The notes beneath the pieces were generated by a model, which had not been told where the DNA came from, did not search any database, and worked only from the letters and a program-made list of their open reading frames with translations. 21,040 bases of DNA, taken from JBAVQS01 sp049694275 (GTDB taxonomy: Bacteria; Chloroflexota; Anaerolineae; UBA4142; SHND01). This document shows, piece after piece, positions 6,551-14,196 of this stretch. Each line of letters begins with the position of its first letter. The stretch's first letter is position 1. The stretch is from NCBI GenBank assembly GCA_049694275.1, contig JBAVQS010000112.1, positions 1 through 21,040 on the forward strand, written 5' to 3'. The translations under genes and the position numbers were made by a program.

Positions 6551-8875
6551 TTAATGGCTGACCTGGCGGACTGTCCAACGGATGTCGGCCGCCGGCTCGC
6601 ACTGGACTCGCCATTGATTGGCATCCCGACCCGCTTGTACGGAGCGGAGAACGTTGTCTGTGGGTAGACAGATGCGCCCCTCCGCTGCCTGTTCAGCGCC
6701 GAAAACGACCAACTCGATTGCATCCCATTTCATCTGCGCCGTGTTCTGCGCGACTGGAATGTGTGGAATGGCCGCCCCTGACTTGACCAGCAGAATGATA
6801 GGGATTTCGCCGGCTTGAATGTCGTTCCAGGTTGAACCGCCGTACGTCCGACCTGTCTGGTAATCAATCCATTGCCCTGCCGGCAAATAGACCCTACGAT
6901 GCAGCGTCTCCTCGAAGAGTGGTGCGACGAGTAGATCGGTCCCGAACAGATATTGGTCCTCGACGAACCAGGCTGTCGGATCATCCGGATATTGAAAAAA
7001 GAGCGGCTTGCACATCGGATAACCTTGTTGTGAGCAGAGGGCGGCTTGCGCATAGATATAGGGCATCAGACGGTATTTGAGCTCCACCGCGCGGCGAAAG
7101 TCCTCGACAAACGCGGCGTCGTATCCCCACGGTTCCTTTGGGGGCTGTCCATGACACCGGCTGTGTGAAGTCAACATGCCGAATGGCAACCACCGCCGGT
7201 AGAGCTCGCGCGGACTGCGCTGAGTAAAGCCGCCGATATCATGGCTCCAAAAGGAAAATCCACATAGGCCGAGCGATAGCCCCCCGCGCAGCGTAGCCGC
7301 CATCGCGCTGTCTGTACTCTCAGCATCCCCGCCCCAGTGTATCGGATAGCGCTGGCTTCCGGCCCATGCGCTCCGCGCCCAGATGATCGATTCGCCGGTG
7401 ATCTGCCGTGTGATCTCTGCGGCGGCCTGATTGTATCGCAGCGGGTACAGATTGTGCTCATAAAACCCGCTCTTGCCCGAGGCATACACCCCGTGCGCTG
7501 GCGCTGCTTCCCCAAAGTCTACCTTGATCGCTCCCACCCCCAGCTTGAGCAATCCCGCCAGCTTGCCCTGATACCACTTGACCGTCTCGGCATTCGAGAA
7601 ATCGAGGATCGCATCTTCTGTGGGCAGTCCCCCATTCGCCGCTCGCACGGCATAGCCGCGTTCCAGAATTTCAGGATACAGCTCGTTGGTCGGGGTAAAA
7701 TAGGGCAACTGCCACAGGCTGAGATGGAAGCCGTTCGCTCTGAGGTCGTCGATCAATTTCTGTGGATCGGGGAAACGCGAGGGGGAGAATTGATAGTTGC
7801 AGCGCCAGTCCGTCTCGAACCATTTCGTATCCAGGTGAATCACGTCACATGGAATCCGCTCTGCCCTGAGCCGGGTTGCCACCTCGCGCACCTGGCTTTC
7901 GGATTCATAGCTAATGCGGCTCATCCACAATCCGAACGACCACAGCGGCGGCAAGGGGCTGCGCCCGGTCAGCGCCGTGTATTCGGAAAGGACCTCTTGC
8001 GGGTTGCCAAAGAACAAGAACAGATCCAGTTCGTCGTCGCCAAGATGGAACACATTGGCCTGATCGTAAGAATGCCCGAAATCCAGGGTGAGCGGCGCAG
8101 TGGTATGAACAAACATCCCATAGCCGCGACTGCTGAGAAAGAACGGGATCGGCTTGTACATGCGGTCCGTCTGCGTCCCGAGTGCGTCCGTGGCCCACAA
8201 TGTAATCTTTTGCCCGCGCTTGTCGAGCCGCGTAAAGGACTCTCCCGTGCCATACAGCTTTTCGTCCGGCGCCAGTGTAAAACCGGCGGCCAGGTGGCGG
8301 TCTAGATTCCCGGGAGTCTGCACAAAAGAGAGGGGTGTGGGCCACGCATTGGTCAGGCAAGCCGTGTCTGCCAGGTTCTGGGTGCGGGTGAGTAAATGCC
8401 CGGATGCATCTCGAAATTCAAAATGCACCGGATCGCGGTCGAGCGTTATCATGCCATAGGGGCTGTGATAGACCCAGGCGTTTTCTGGTGTGGAGAGTTG
8501 CCACGAATGATCGGACCCCGGTTCGTGCGCCAGCATGAGTGATGGCCCGGCAGGGCGCAGCGCGTTTTGCGCCGTCAGGCGCAGGCGGATCGTGCGCGGG
8601 CTGATGAACGAGAGCGAAAAGGGCAGAATGGGATCGCGTGCGTATTCGGAGCGCTGTAGCTCGTGTGGCCGCTCCGTTCTAACGAAATCGACGCGCCCCT
8701 GGTTAAAATCGACGCCGTACTCTAGCGCATACCGACGCCATTCCAGCGTGCCGGTTCCGGTCGCCGGGTCAAACGTCGTGATCCGCGCCGCGTTGAAAAA
8801 GGTGTTCTCGATCTTGCCGAATTCAGCGCTGACATCGATCGGCTGATTGAGAATAAAACGGTGAGCGTCTGGCAT
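6551..8875 (-). CDS. Glycoside hydrolase family 31 (alpha-xylosidase/alpha-glucosidase)
   Basis: A 774-residue retaining alpha-glycosidase without signal peptide, so cytosolic. Catalytic nucleophile D453 lies in KVDFGE and acid/base D517 in HWGGD. The surrounding motifs (FGLWMSR, WSHDIGGF, SHSRCHG) resemble YicI-type alpha-xylosidases most, though alpha-glucosidase remains possible. An N-terminal beta-sandwich (about 1-290) and C-terminal beta domains match the usual layout. Start ATG 8875 has AGGA just upstream and lies 5 bp after the permease stop, so it is the last gene of the importer operon. The frame extends to 9040 but overlaps permease coding sequence with no homology. Likely role: cleaving imported alpha-linked side-chain sugars, for example xylose of xyloglucan fragments. 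It ends 24 bp from the convergent HD-GYP gene, with no clear terminator between. Confidence 0.93.
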   Translation of the reverse strand: MPDAHRFILNQPIDVSAEFGKIENTFFNAARITTFDPATGTGTLEWRRYALEYGVDFNQGRVDFVRTERPHELQRSEYARDPILPFSLSFISPRTIRLRLTAQNALRPAGPSLMLAHEPGSDHSWQLSTPENAWVYHSPYGMITLDRDPVHFEFRDASGHLLTRTQNLADTACLTNAWPTPLSFVQTPGNLDRHLAAGFTLAPDEKLYGTGESFTRLDKRGQKITLWATDALGTQTDRMYKPIPFFLSSRGYGMFVHTTAPLTLDFGHSYDQANVFHLGDDELDLFLFFGNPQEVLSEYTALTGRSPLPPLWSFGLWMSRISYESESQVREVATRLRAERIPCDVIHLDTKWFETDWRCNYQFSPSRFPDPQKLIDDLRANGFHLSLWQLPYFTPTNELYPEILERGYAVRAANGGLPTEDAILDFSNAETVKWYQGKLAGLLKLGVGAIKVDFGEAAPAHGVYASGKSGFYEHNLYPLRYNQAAAEITRQITGESIIWARSAWAGSQRYPIHWGGDAESTDSAMAATLRGGLSLGLCGFSFWSHDIGGFTQRSPRELYRRWLPFGMLTSHSRCHGQPPKEPWGYDAAFVEDFRRAVELKYRLMPYIYAQAALCSQQGYPMCKPLFFQYPDDPTAWFVEDQYLFGTDLLVAPLFEETLHRRVYLPAGQWIDYQTGRTYGGSTWNDIQAGEIPIILLVKSGAAIPHIPVAQNTAQMKWDAIELVVFGAEQAAEGRICLPTDNVLRSVQAGRDANQWRVQCEPAADIRWTVRQVSH

Positions 8876-8880
8876 GGTTC

Positions 8881-9768
8881 CTATTCGTTGCCGCGGAGAC
8901 GTGGGTCGAGGATATCCCGCACCCCGTCGCCGAGCAGGTTGAATGCAGCTACCGTCAGGAGAATGGCAAGCCCGGGAAAGAGTGGGAGCCAGGGCTGAGT
9001 GCTGATAAACTTGCGCCCCTCGCTGATCATGACTCCCCATTCCGGCGTCGGCGGTTGGGCGCCAAAACCAATAAAGCTCAACCCGGCCGCAGAGAGGATA
9101 GCACCTCCCATATCAAAGCTGGCCTGTACGAGAATCGGCGCCAGGGTATTGGGCAACAAGTGCCGCCAGAGAATGCGCGGCGTCGGGACGCCGATGCTGC
9201 GCGCGGCAACGATAAACTCTCGTTCACGGAGTGAGAGCACCTGTCCTCGGACCAGGCGGGCATAGACCGGCCATGTGACGACCGCGATCGCGATCATGGC
9301 ATTGTTGAGACTGGGACCCAGGGCGCCGGCGATTGCCATCGCGAGGATGAGTGGGGGAAATGCGAAAAAGATGTCGGTCAAGCGCATCAGCATCTCATCC
9401 ACCAATCCACCGGCATAGCCAGCAATCAGGCCGACGAGGGTTCCAAATGTCCCGGCCGAAAAGACGACGCCCAGGCCGACGGTCAGGGAGATGCGCGCGC
9501 CAAAGAGCAGGCGGCTCAAAATGTCGCGGCCAAGTTGATCAGTCCCCAGCCAATGAACTGGCGAGGGGGGCTTGAGCCTCACAATCAGGATTTGGTCGAG
9601 TGGGTCAAAGGGCGCGATAACCGAGGCGAACAGGGCACTGAGGCCAAAGAACAGCAGCAAAATAAGTCCCGCCGTTGCCAGTGGGCTTCGCAAAATCGCC
9701 GGCCGGGTGCGGGGGCGCTTGAGTGTTTCAGGTGGGGCGGCGGGCGGGACGCTGATGTTATGAGCCAT
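8881..9768 (-). CDS. ABC transporter permease, Opp/Dpp type (DppC-like)
   Basis: A 295-residue inner-membrane permease. An N-terminal membrane segment (about 30-52) is followed by the short OppC/DppC-type linker (HWLGTDQLGRDILSR) and five more hydrophobic segments. The EAA-type loop (AARSIGVPTPRILWRHLLPN) contacts the ATPase. Start ATG 9768 overlaps the upstream permease by 11 nt and has no Shine-Dalgarno match, so translation is probably coupled. The Opp/Dpp family imports peptides, nickel and also oligosaccharides. The downstream GH31 enzyme favours an oligosaccharide substrate here, which is inference. Confidence 0.93.
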   Translation of the reverse strand: MAHNISVPPAAPPETLKRPRTRPAILRSPLATAGLILLLFFGLSALFASVIAPFDPLDQILIVRLKPPSPVHWLGTDQLGRDILSRLLFGARISLTVGLGVVFSAGTFGTLVGLIAGYAGGLVDEMLMRLTDIFFAFPPLILAMAIAGALGPSLNNAMIAIAVVTWPVYARLVRGQVLSLREREFIVAARSIGVPTPRILWRHLLPNTLAPILVQASFDMGGAILSAAGLSFIGFGAQPPTPEWGVMISEGRKFISTQPWLPLFPGLAILLTVAAFNLLGDGVRDILDPRLRGNE

Positions 9769-10774
9769 TTTGAATGCGGGGGTCCAGTGAATGGTAACTC
9801 AGGTCCACGACCAGATTTGCCAGGGTATAGACCATGGCAGCGAGGAGTGTGACGCCCATCACTGCCGGAAAGTCAAGGCTGATCGCCGAGGCGGTTGCAT
9901 ACAAGCCCAACCCGGGCCAGGCGAATACTGTTTCCGTCAGCACTGCGCCTGAGAGTAGACTGCCGAAAGTCACGCCAATGATGGTCAGCGTCGGAATCAG
10001 GGCGTTGCGCAGCCCGTGCCGGAGGATGATGGTGCGCTCGCGCAATCCTTTTGCGCGCGCGGTGCGCATATAGTCCTGTTGCAAGACTTCGAGCATGCTG
10101 GAGCGGGTCATGCGGGAAATGACAGCCGTCGAAAAATAGCCCAGGGTGAATGCCGGGAGGAGGAGGTGCTCCAGGCTGCTCATGAACGCGGGCCTGTTCC
10201 CGGTGAGCAGACTGTCCACCGTATACAGGCCGGTCAGCAGGGTCGGGGGTTTGATAAAATCGGCGATGCGTCCCCCGCTCGGCAGCCAGCTCAGTTGATT
10301 GTAAAACAGGCCGATCAACAACAAGCCGAGCCAAAATACGGGGAGTGATCCGCCGATCAGCGCCAGGACGCGAACAATGTGATCCGGCAGGTGATTCCGC
10401 GTCAGGGAAGACCAGATGCCGGAAGGGACGCCCAGCAGTAGGGAAACGACGAGCGCGGCGAGTGATAACTCGAGGGTTGCCGGAAAGAAATCGCGCAGAT
10501 CGTCGACGACCGGCCGGCGCGTGCGGATGCTGACGCCGAGGTTCCCCTGTAGCAGATTCCCGACGTAGATTAGATACTGATTGACGAGCGGTTTGTCCAG
10601 GCCATACTCGGCGCGGAACGCGGCGATCTGGGCATCCGTTGCATGATCGCCCAACGCGGCGGCGACGGGGTCGGCGGGAATCACATGAGAGATGGCGAAC
10701 GTAATGATCGAAACGCCGATCATCACGGCGATAAATCCTAGGCTGCGCCGCAGCAGCAAACCCAAGATATTCAT
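9758..10774 (-). CDS. ABC transporter permease, Opp/Dpp type (DppB-like)
   Basis: A 338-residue inner-membrane permease with the OppB/DppB N-terminus (LLRRSLGFIAVMIGVSIITF, about 8-27), a periplasmic insertion (YGLDKPL, GNLGVSI) and an EAA-type loop (TARAKGLRERTIILRHGLRN). It pairs with the DppC-like protein to form the channel. The start ATG at 10774 matches the family N-terminus, but no Shine-Dalgarno match precedes it. The gene follows a 15-bp hairpin that separates it from the binding-protein gene, so lower expression than the binding protein is expected. The two permease genes are not followed by the usual DppD/DppF ATPase genes. Confidence 0.93.
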   Translation of the reverse strand: MNILGLLLRRSLGFIAVMIGVSIITFAISHVIPADPVAAALGDHATDAQIAAFRAEYGLDKPLVNQYLIYVGNLLQGNLGVSIRTRRPVVDDLRDFFPATLELSLAALVVSLLLGVPSGIWSSLTRNHLPDHIVRVLALIGGSLPVFWLGLLLIGLFYNQLSWLPSGGRIADFIKPPTLLTGLYTVDSLLTGNRPAFMSSLEHLLLPAFTLGYFSTAVISRMTRSSMLEVLQQDYMRTARAKGLRERTIILRHGLRNALIPTLTIIGVTFGSLLSGAVLTETVFAWPGLGLYATASAISLDFPAVMGVTLLAAMVYTLANLVVDLSYHSLDPRIQNGS

Positions 10775-10807
10775 GGAGAAGAGAGCATCGACAAGCTCAA
10801 TAGAAGA

Positions 10808-10843
10808 GCGATGGGGTAACGGCCTGGACCGTTACCCCATCGC
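10808..10843 (-). promoter_or_regulatory. Intercistronic 15-bp perfect hairpin after the binding-protein gene
   Basis: A perfect 15-bp inverted repeat (arms 10808-10822 and 10829-10843, 6-nt loop) starts 11 nt after the binding-protein stop. On the minus strand the arm is followed by TCTTCTATTG, not a clean T-run. It is therefore better read as an mRNA-stabilising or attenuating hairpin than as a full terminator. Confidence 0.75.
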
Positions 10844-10854
10844 CGACTCTATCA

Positions 10855-12546
10855 CTATTTGCTAACGGTTGCGAAATCCGTCCACCCGATCGGACTCCAT
10901 ACCAATCCCTTGACGTTTGATCGGAGACCGATCAATTCGACCGATTGATAAAGAATCGAGTACGGGCCGTTATGGAGAACGTATTCCGTAATGTCCTTGT
11001 ACGCGGCGGTGCGCTGGGTAGTATCGGTCATCAATGCGGCCGCATGTGCTTTTTGCGCAATCGTCGCGTCATTCCACGCGTTGCGATAGGCGATGGACTT
11101 GGCGGCATAGTCGGTAAAGGGCGTGACGTTGGCATCCGGATCCGGGAAATCGGGGCCCCAGAGGATCATCACGAGCTGGCCTTTTTGTGCGCGATACGAA
11201 CCGAGCAGGTCTGCCTGTGTGGTCTGTTTGATATTCACCGTGACGCCGATCTTGTCCAGGTCAGATTTCACCTTGGCTGCGAGATCGGCCCACGCCACGC
11301 CGCCCGGCGCGGAACCGGTGGGCACCAGCAGTTCGAGGGTGATCGGCCCGCTGACGCCCGACTGCTGCAACAGCGATTTGGCTTTGGTGATGTCTTGCTG
11401 GAAGGGGGTGGCGGGATTAAAGCCGAGGAACCCTGATGGAACGACCGCCTGGACCTTTTTGGCGTTACCGCCGAGCAAGCCCTGGATAATTCCATCGTAA
11501 TCGATCGCCGTCCGAATCGCTTCCCGCACATTGGCATTGTCGAGCGGTTTGACGGTCACATTCATCCCGATATACACCAGCAGCGTGCTGTCGGCAATCA
11601 CGGTCTGGACGCCGGGTTTGCCCTTTTCTGCCGCAAACTGTTCGGGGCTCAGGTTATTCGCAATGTCGATGTCGCCCTTTTCCAGGGCGGCCTGTTGGGT
11701 CGCGGATTCAGCCACGTGCTTGAGCAAAACCTGCTTGAGCGCCGGTTTCGTGCCGCCGTCATAGTTCGGGTTGGCGGTCAAGAGCACCTCGGACTGTTTG
11801 GTCCAATGGTCGATGTTGTAGGGCCCACTGCCGGCCGAATGATCGAGCAGCCAGCCGGTTCCAAAATCGCCGCCGCTATCGTGCGCCTTGGCGGTCTTGG
11901 AATCCACAATGCTCCCGACCGAGAACGTCAGAATCGCCAGGAACCCTTGCACGCTCGACGTCTTGGGCAGGCTAATCACAACCGTCTGTGGGTCGGTTGC
12001 CTTGACGCTGTCCTGTTTCAGGCCCGAATCGTCGGTGAACAGAAAGGCAGGCGATTTGTTGAGCGAGATCACGCGTTGGAACGAATAGACCACATCGTCG
12101 GCGGTAACCGGATTTCCGCTAGAGAACTTTGCACCGCTGCGTAGATGGAAGGTCAGCTCAGTGTGATCCCCTGCGTCCTTGGTGTCCCATGTGGTGGCGA
12201 GACCGGGCTTGAGCGTCGAGAGATCGGCTCCCTCAAAACGCACGAGCGTTTCATAGACATTGTGCGTGATCAAATCATCCGAGAACTCGTACCCGACCCC
12301 AGGGTCGAGTGAGATCATATCGCTGAGATCCCGGTTAATGATCAGGGTGTTTGCGGCGTTGCCGGAACCCGTCGAAGCGGTTGTGGGCGCCGCCGTCGCT
12401 TGGGGCGCGGTGGTCGGCTGCATCGCAGCGGTGGCCGGCGGGGCAGTCGTGGCCGGGGGCTGTGCGGCTGGGGTCGTACCGCACGCGACCAGCGCCAAGA
12501 GCGCGAGTGGAATCAAGAAAACGCCTATACGGCGATACCAAGTCAT
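10855..12546 (-). CDS. Solute-binding lipoprotein of an Opp/Dpp-type importer (SBP_bac_5)
   Basis: A 563-residue extracytoplasmic binding protein. The N-terminus is a lipoprotein signal: YRR, a hydrophobic core and the lipobox LVAC with C22 as lipidation site. A linker of about 40 residues rich in Ala, Thr and Pro (23-62) follows, common in Chloroflexota surface lipoproteins. The binding domain shows family 5 motifs such as FHLRSGAKFSSG and PVTADDVVYSF. Start ATG 12546 has AGGAGG 8 nt upstream (12555-12560). The frame extends to 12576, but that puts the Shine-Dalgarno inside the gene. First gene of the importer operon. The ligand is unknown; family 5 proteins bind peptides, nickel or oligosaccharides, and the context favours oligosaccharide. 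Confidence 0.94.
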   Translation of the reverse strand: MTWYRRIGVFLIPLALLALVACGTTPAAQPPATTAPPATAAMQPTTAPQATAAPTTASTGSGNAANTLIINRDLSDMISLDPGVGYEFSDDLITHNVYETLVRFEGADLSTLKPGLATTWDTKDAGDHTELTFHLRSGAKFSSGNPVTADDVVYSFQRVISLNKSPAFLFTDDSGLKQDSVKATDPQTVVISLPKTSSVQGFLAILTFSVGSIVDSKTAKAHDSGGDFGTGWLLDHSAGSGPYNIDHWTKQSEVLLTANPNYDGGTKPALKQVLLKHVAESATQQAALEKGDIDIANNLSPEQFAAEKGKPGVQTVIADSTLLVYIGMNVTVKPLDNANVREAIRTAIDYDGIIQGLLGGNAKKVQAVVPSGFLGFNPATPFQQDITKAKSLLQQSGVSGPITLELLVPTGSAPGGVAWADLAAKVKSDLDKIGVTVNIKQTTQADLLGSYRAQKGQLVMILWGPDFPDPDANVTPFTDYAAKSIAYRNAWNDATIAQKAHAAALMTDTTQRTAAYKDITEYVLHNGPYSILYQSVELIGLRSNVKGLVWSPIGWTDFATVSK

Positions 12547-12598
12547 TATCTTTTCCTCCTCTATAAAACTAGACAACAGAAAACTGAACGACGCACTG

Positions 12599-12633
12599 CA
12601 CCTGAAAGGGAAACGATCATGCCCCTTCAGGTG
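12599..12633. promoter_or_regulatory. 12-bp inverted repeat at the start of the importer transcript
   Basis: Arms 12599-12610 and 12622-12633 match at 11 of 12 positions around an 11-nt centre. In the minus-strand RNA the one mismatch is a G-U pair, so the stem is continuous. It begins at the predicted first transcribed base (near 12632). It may be a repressor operator, a 5'-end stabilising stem, or both. Confidence 0.6.
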
Positions 12634-12638
12634 TAGAA

Positions 12639-12667
12639 ATTATATTCGCCTACTGTGAACGTGTCAA
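12639..12667 (-). promoter_or_regulatory. Perfect-consensus sigma70 promoter of the importer operon
   Basis: On the minus strand TTGACA (12662-12667), a 17-nt spacer and TATAAT (12639-12644) match the consensus at all 12 positions. The -35 contains the TGA stop of the upstream gene (12664-12666). Transcription should start near 12632, giving an 86-nt leader. Confidence 0.85.
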
Positions 12668-13269
12668 TGGACTTCGTTTGCCACCTTGCCGCCTGACGCC
12701 GCCCAGAGGGCCTGACTCATTTCCTGCGCCGTCCAGGCTTGATGCGTACAGGTCTTGTTTAGCCGTTCTGTCCGTTCCCGCAGTTTGGCCGCGTATCGCT
12801 GATAATAGGGCGCGGTGAACGCGACCGGCCCAAGATCAGGAATCTGAACGGCGACGAGCTCATCAAAAAAGGGGTAAACATCCGGTCGGAAAGCGGCGAG
12901 GACGGCCGATGCGGTCGCCGGCCCGACGCCGGCCAGCCGGCTGAGGAACGCAATCGGTTGCCGCGGATCGGGGACGGCGGCAAAAGCCTCGCGCGCGGTC
13001 TGTTCAACCTCCCCGCGGTCGTTGCCGGCCACAAGCAACCGGTTTCGCTCACGCCAGACACCGCGCTTCATTTTCCACTGCATCACTCGTTCCAGTTCGT
13101 CACGCGTAACGAAAACAGGCGCGCGGGCTGTGAGCAACGCCGGAAATTCAGTACGATACCAGGAATCGACCTCCTCGAGCCCGCGCACCTGCTGATTCTT
13201 GACGATTTCGGGATAGAGATCCAGGGCGGTGTGCCATTTGGCACAGCCTTTGCTTGACCAGAGATTCAT
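12664..13269 (-). CDS. HhH DNA-glycosylase-like protein, uncharacterised
   Basis: A 201-residue cytosolic protein. A helix-hairpin-helix stretch (109-124, LSRLAGVGPATASAVL) is followed by FFDELV. Compared with E. coli endonuclease III, D136 lies exactly 18 residues after the position of the catalytic lysine K120, matching D138; here that lysine position is A118. So the Asp of the HhH-GPD fold is kept while the bifunctional-lyase lysine is absent, as in monofunctional glycosylases. There are no iron-sulfur cysteines. N-terminal MQWKMKRGVWRERN is a distinctive motif of unknown role. I chose ATG 13269 over 13299 because the latter lies within the -10 element. The Shine-Dalgarno AAAGGAG is rather distant (13 nt). 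Function as a base-excision enzyme is inference. Confidence 0.75.
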   Translation of the reverse strand: MNLWSSKGCAKWHTALDLYPEIVKNQQVRGLEEVDSWYRTEFPALLTARAPVFVTRDELERVMQWKMKRGVWRERNRLLVAGNDRGEVEQTAREAFAAVPDPRQPIAFLSRLAGVGPATASAVLAAFRPDVYPFFDELVAVQIPDLGPVAFTAPYYQRYAAKLRERTERLNKTCTHQAWTAQEMSQALWAASGGKVANEVH

Positions 13270-13297
13270 GTTTGCTTGTGCGCTCCTTTCAGATCGC

Positions 13298-13306
13298 ATT
13301 ATAACA
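13298..13306 (-). promoter_or_regulatory. Extended -10 promoter of the HhH gene
   Basis: TGTTATAAT on the minus strand is a perfect extended -10. No good -35 is seen at 16-18 nt, as is usual for this class. Transcription should start near 13291, just before AAAGGAG. Confidence 0.5.
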
Positions 13307-13391
13307 TGAGGCGAAAGTATGCTGCTTATCTTACGTTGTTTCTATCCGGAGGAGCAGGGAGGAATGTGATATTCTGCGGGTCCTGATTTCG

Positions 13392-13787
13392 TCAACCGGG
13401 GCGATAGATCTGGATACTTGGGATGCGCTGTAGGTGCTTATAGTTGAACGTGAGAACGGTCAAATTATGGTGTAGCGCCGTCGATGCGAGTAGCAGGTCA
13501 AAATCTGGAATCAGTTGGCCGCTTTTACGGAGGGAGGAACGTATCTCTGCAAATCGAAGCATAATTGCGTCTTCAAGGGTCAGGAGACGAAAAGGAGCCA
13601 GCCATTGGCGAAACCGCATAATATGCATTTGAGAATCCGGAAAACCAAAGGCCCCCTCGTAAATCTCGCCAACGGTGACAAGGCTAATAGCAATACCTTC
13701 CGGTGCAAGCTTCTGCAACGTTTGGACAGTCTGCGGGCGGCCGGCGAGCGCATTGATCGCCCAGTCTGCATCGAGGAGGTAGGGCAT
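13392..13787 (-). CDS. vapC: PIN-domain toxin (VapC-like ribonuclease)
   Basis: A 131-residue PIN domain, predicted metal-dependent RNA-cleaving toxin. Acidic residues expected at the active site are D6 (LLDADW), E41 (VGEIYEG), D95 and D97 (IPDFDLLLASTAL); TFNYKHL near the C-terminus is the usual last motif. Length is typical for VapC. The ATG at 13787 directly abuts the antitoxin stop (TAAATG), and its GAGG (13794-13797) lies inside the antitoxin gene, so translation is coupled. Substrate RNA cannot be predicted. Confidence 0.88.
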   Translation of the reverse strand: MPYLLDADWAINALAGRPQTVQTLQKLAPEGIAISLVTVGEIYEGAFGFPDSQMHIMRFRQWLAPFRLLTLEDAIMLRFAEIRSSLRKSGQLIPDFDLLLASTALHHNLTVLTFNYKHLQRIPSIQIYRPG

Positions 13788-14069
13788 TTAGGGCCTCGTT
13801 TCCGGGCGAGAGCCTTGTTCCCGGGCTCGATAAAGTTCTTGAATCATTCTATCGGTATCAAGGTCTGCCCAGCTCCCCGCTGTTTCTGCAAGGGTTCGTT
13901 TTACCTTGTCGGGATCATAATTCGCCCAGATATTTTCAGGTTCTTCATGATAGATCCGATAGATTTCGCCGTTACTTTCTAGGACAAGTGGGTGCTCTCG
14001 CGCCTCCTCTAACAGGCGCGCAATTTCGCTATTCGGGTTAACCTTGACTCTCTTGGGCTCTGTAAGCAT
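13788..14069 (-). CDS. Antitoxin of the PIN toxin
   Basis: A 93-residue partner encoded immediately upstream of the PIN toxin, as in VapBC-type modules. The N-terminal half (KRVKVNPNSEIARLLEEA, then VLESNGEIYRIY) resembles a small DNA-binding/dimerisation domain of the Phd/AbrB kind. The C-terminal half (YDPDKVKRTLAETAGSWADL, then MIQELYRARE) is helical and acidic and is the likely toxin-neutralising arm. Start ATG 14069 has AGGGA about 9 nt upstream. It probably represses its own promoter together with the toxin. The exact antitoxin family is not certain. Confidence 0.8.
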   Translation of the reverse strand: MLTEPKRVKVNPNSEIARLLEEAREHPLVLESNGEIYRIYHEEPENIWANYDPDKVKRTLAETAGSWADLDTDRMIQELYRAREQGSRPETRP

Positions 14070-14110
14070 GTTACTGATCCCTCTCCTATTCCAAATTCCT
14101 TCCGAGTCTT

Positions 14111-14119
14111 ATTATAGCA
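14111..14119 (-). promoter_or_regulatory. Extended -10 promoter of the toxin-antitoxin operon
   Basis: TGCTATAAT on the minus strand is a perfect extended -10, with no recognisable -35. Transcription should start near 14104, about 35 nt before the antitoxin ATG. Confidence 0.5.
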
Positions 14120-14196
14120 TAGGGGATGTTGTTGTTGTGTGATAATCCGTCGCAAAATTTCCTTTGCGCCCTTGTCGTCTTCGCGGTTCAATCTCC

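Noticed and set aside
7337..8305. 322-codon open frame on the plus strand
   Set aside because: Antisense to the GH31 gene, covering part of its conserved catalytic barrel; no domain seen.
8876..9040. 55-codon extension of the GH31 frame
   Set aside because: It overlaps permease coding sequence and has no relation to the GH31 N-terminus.
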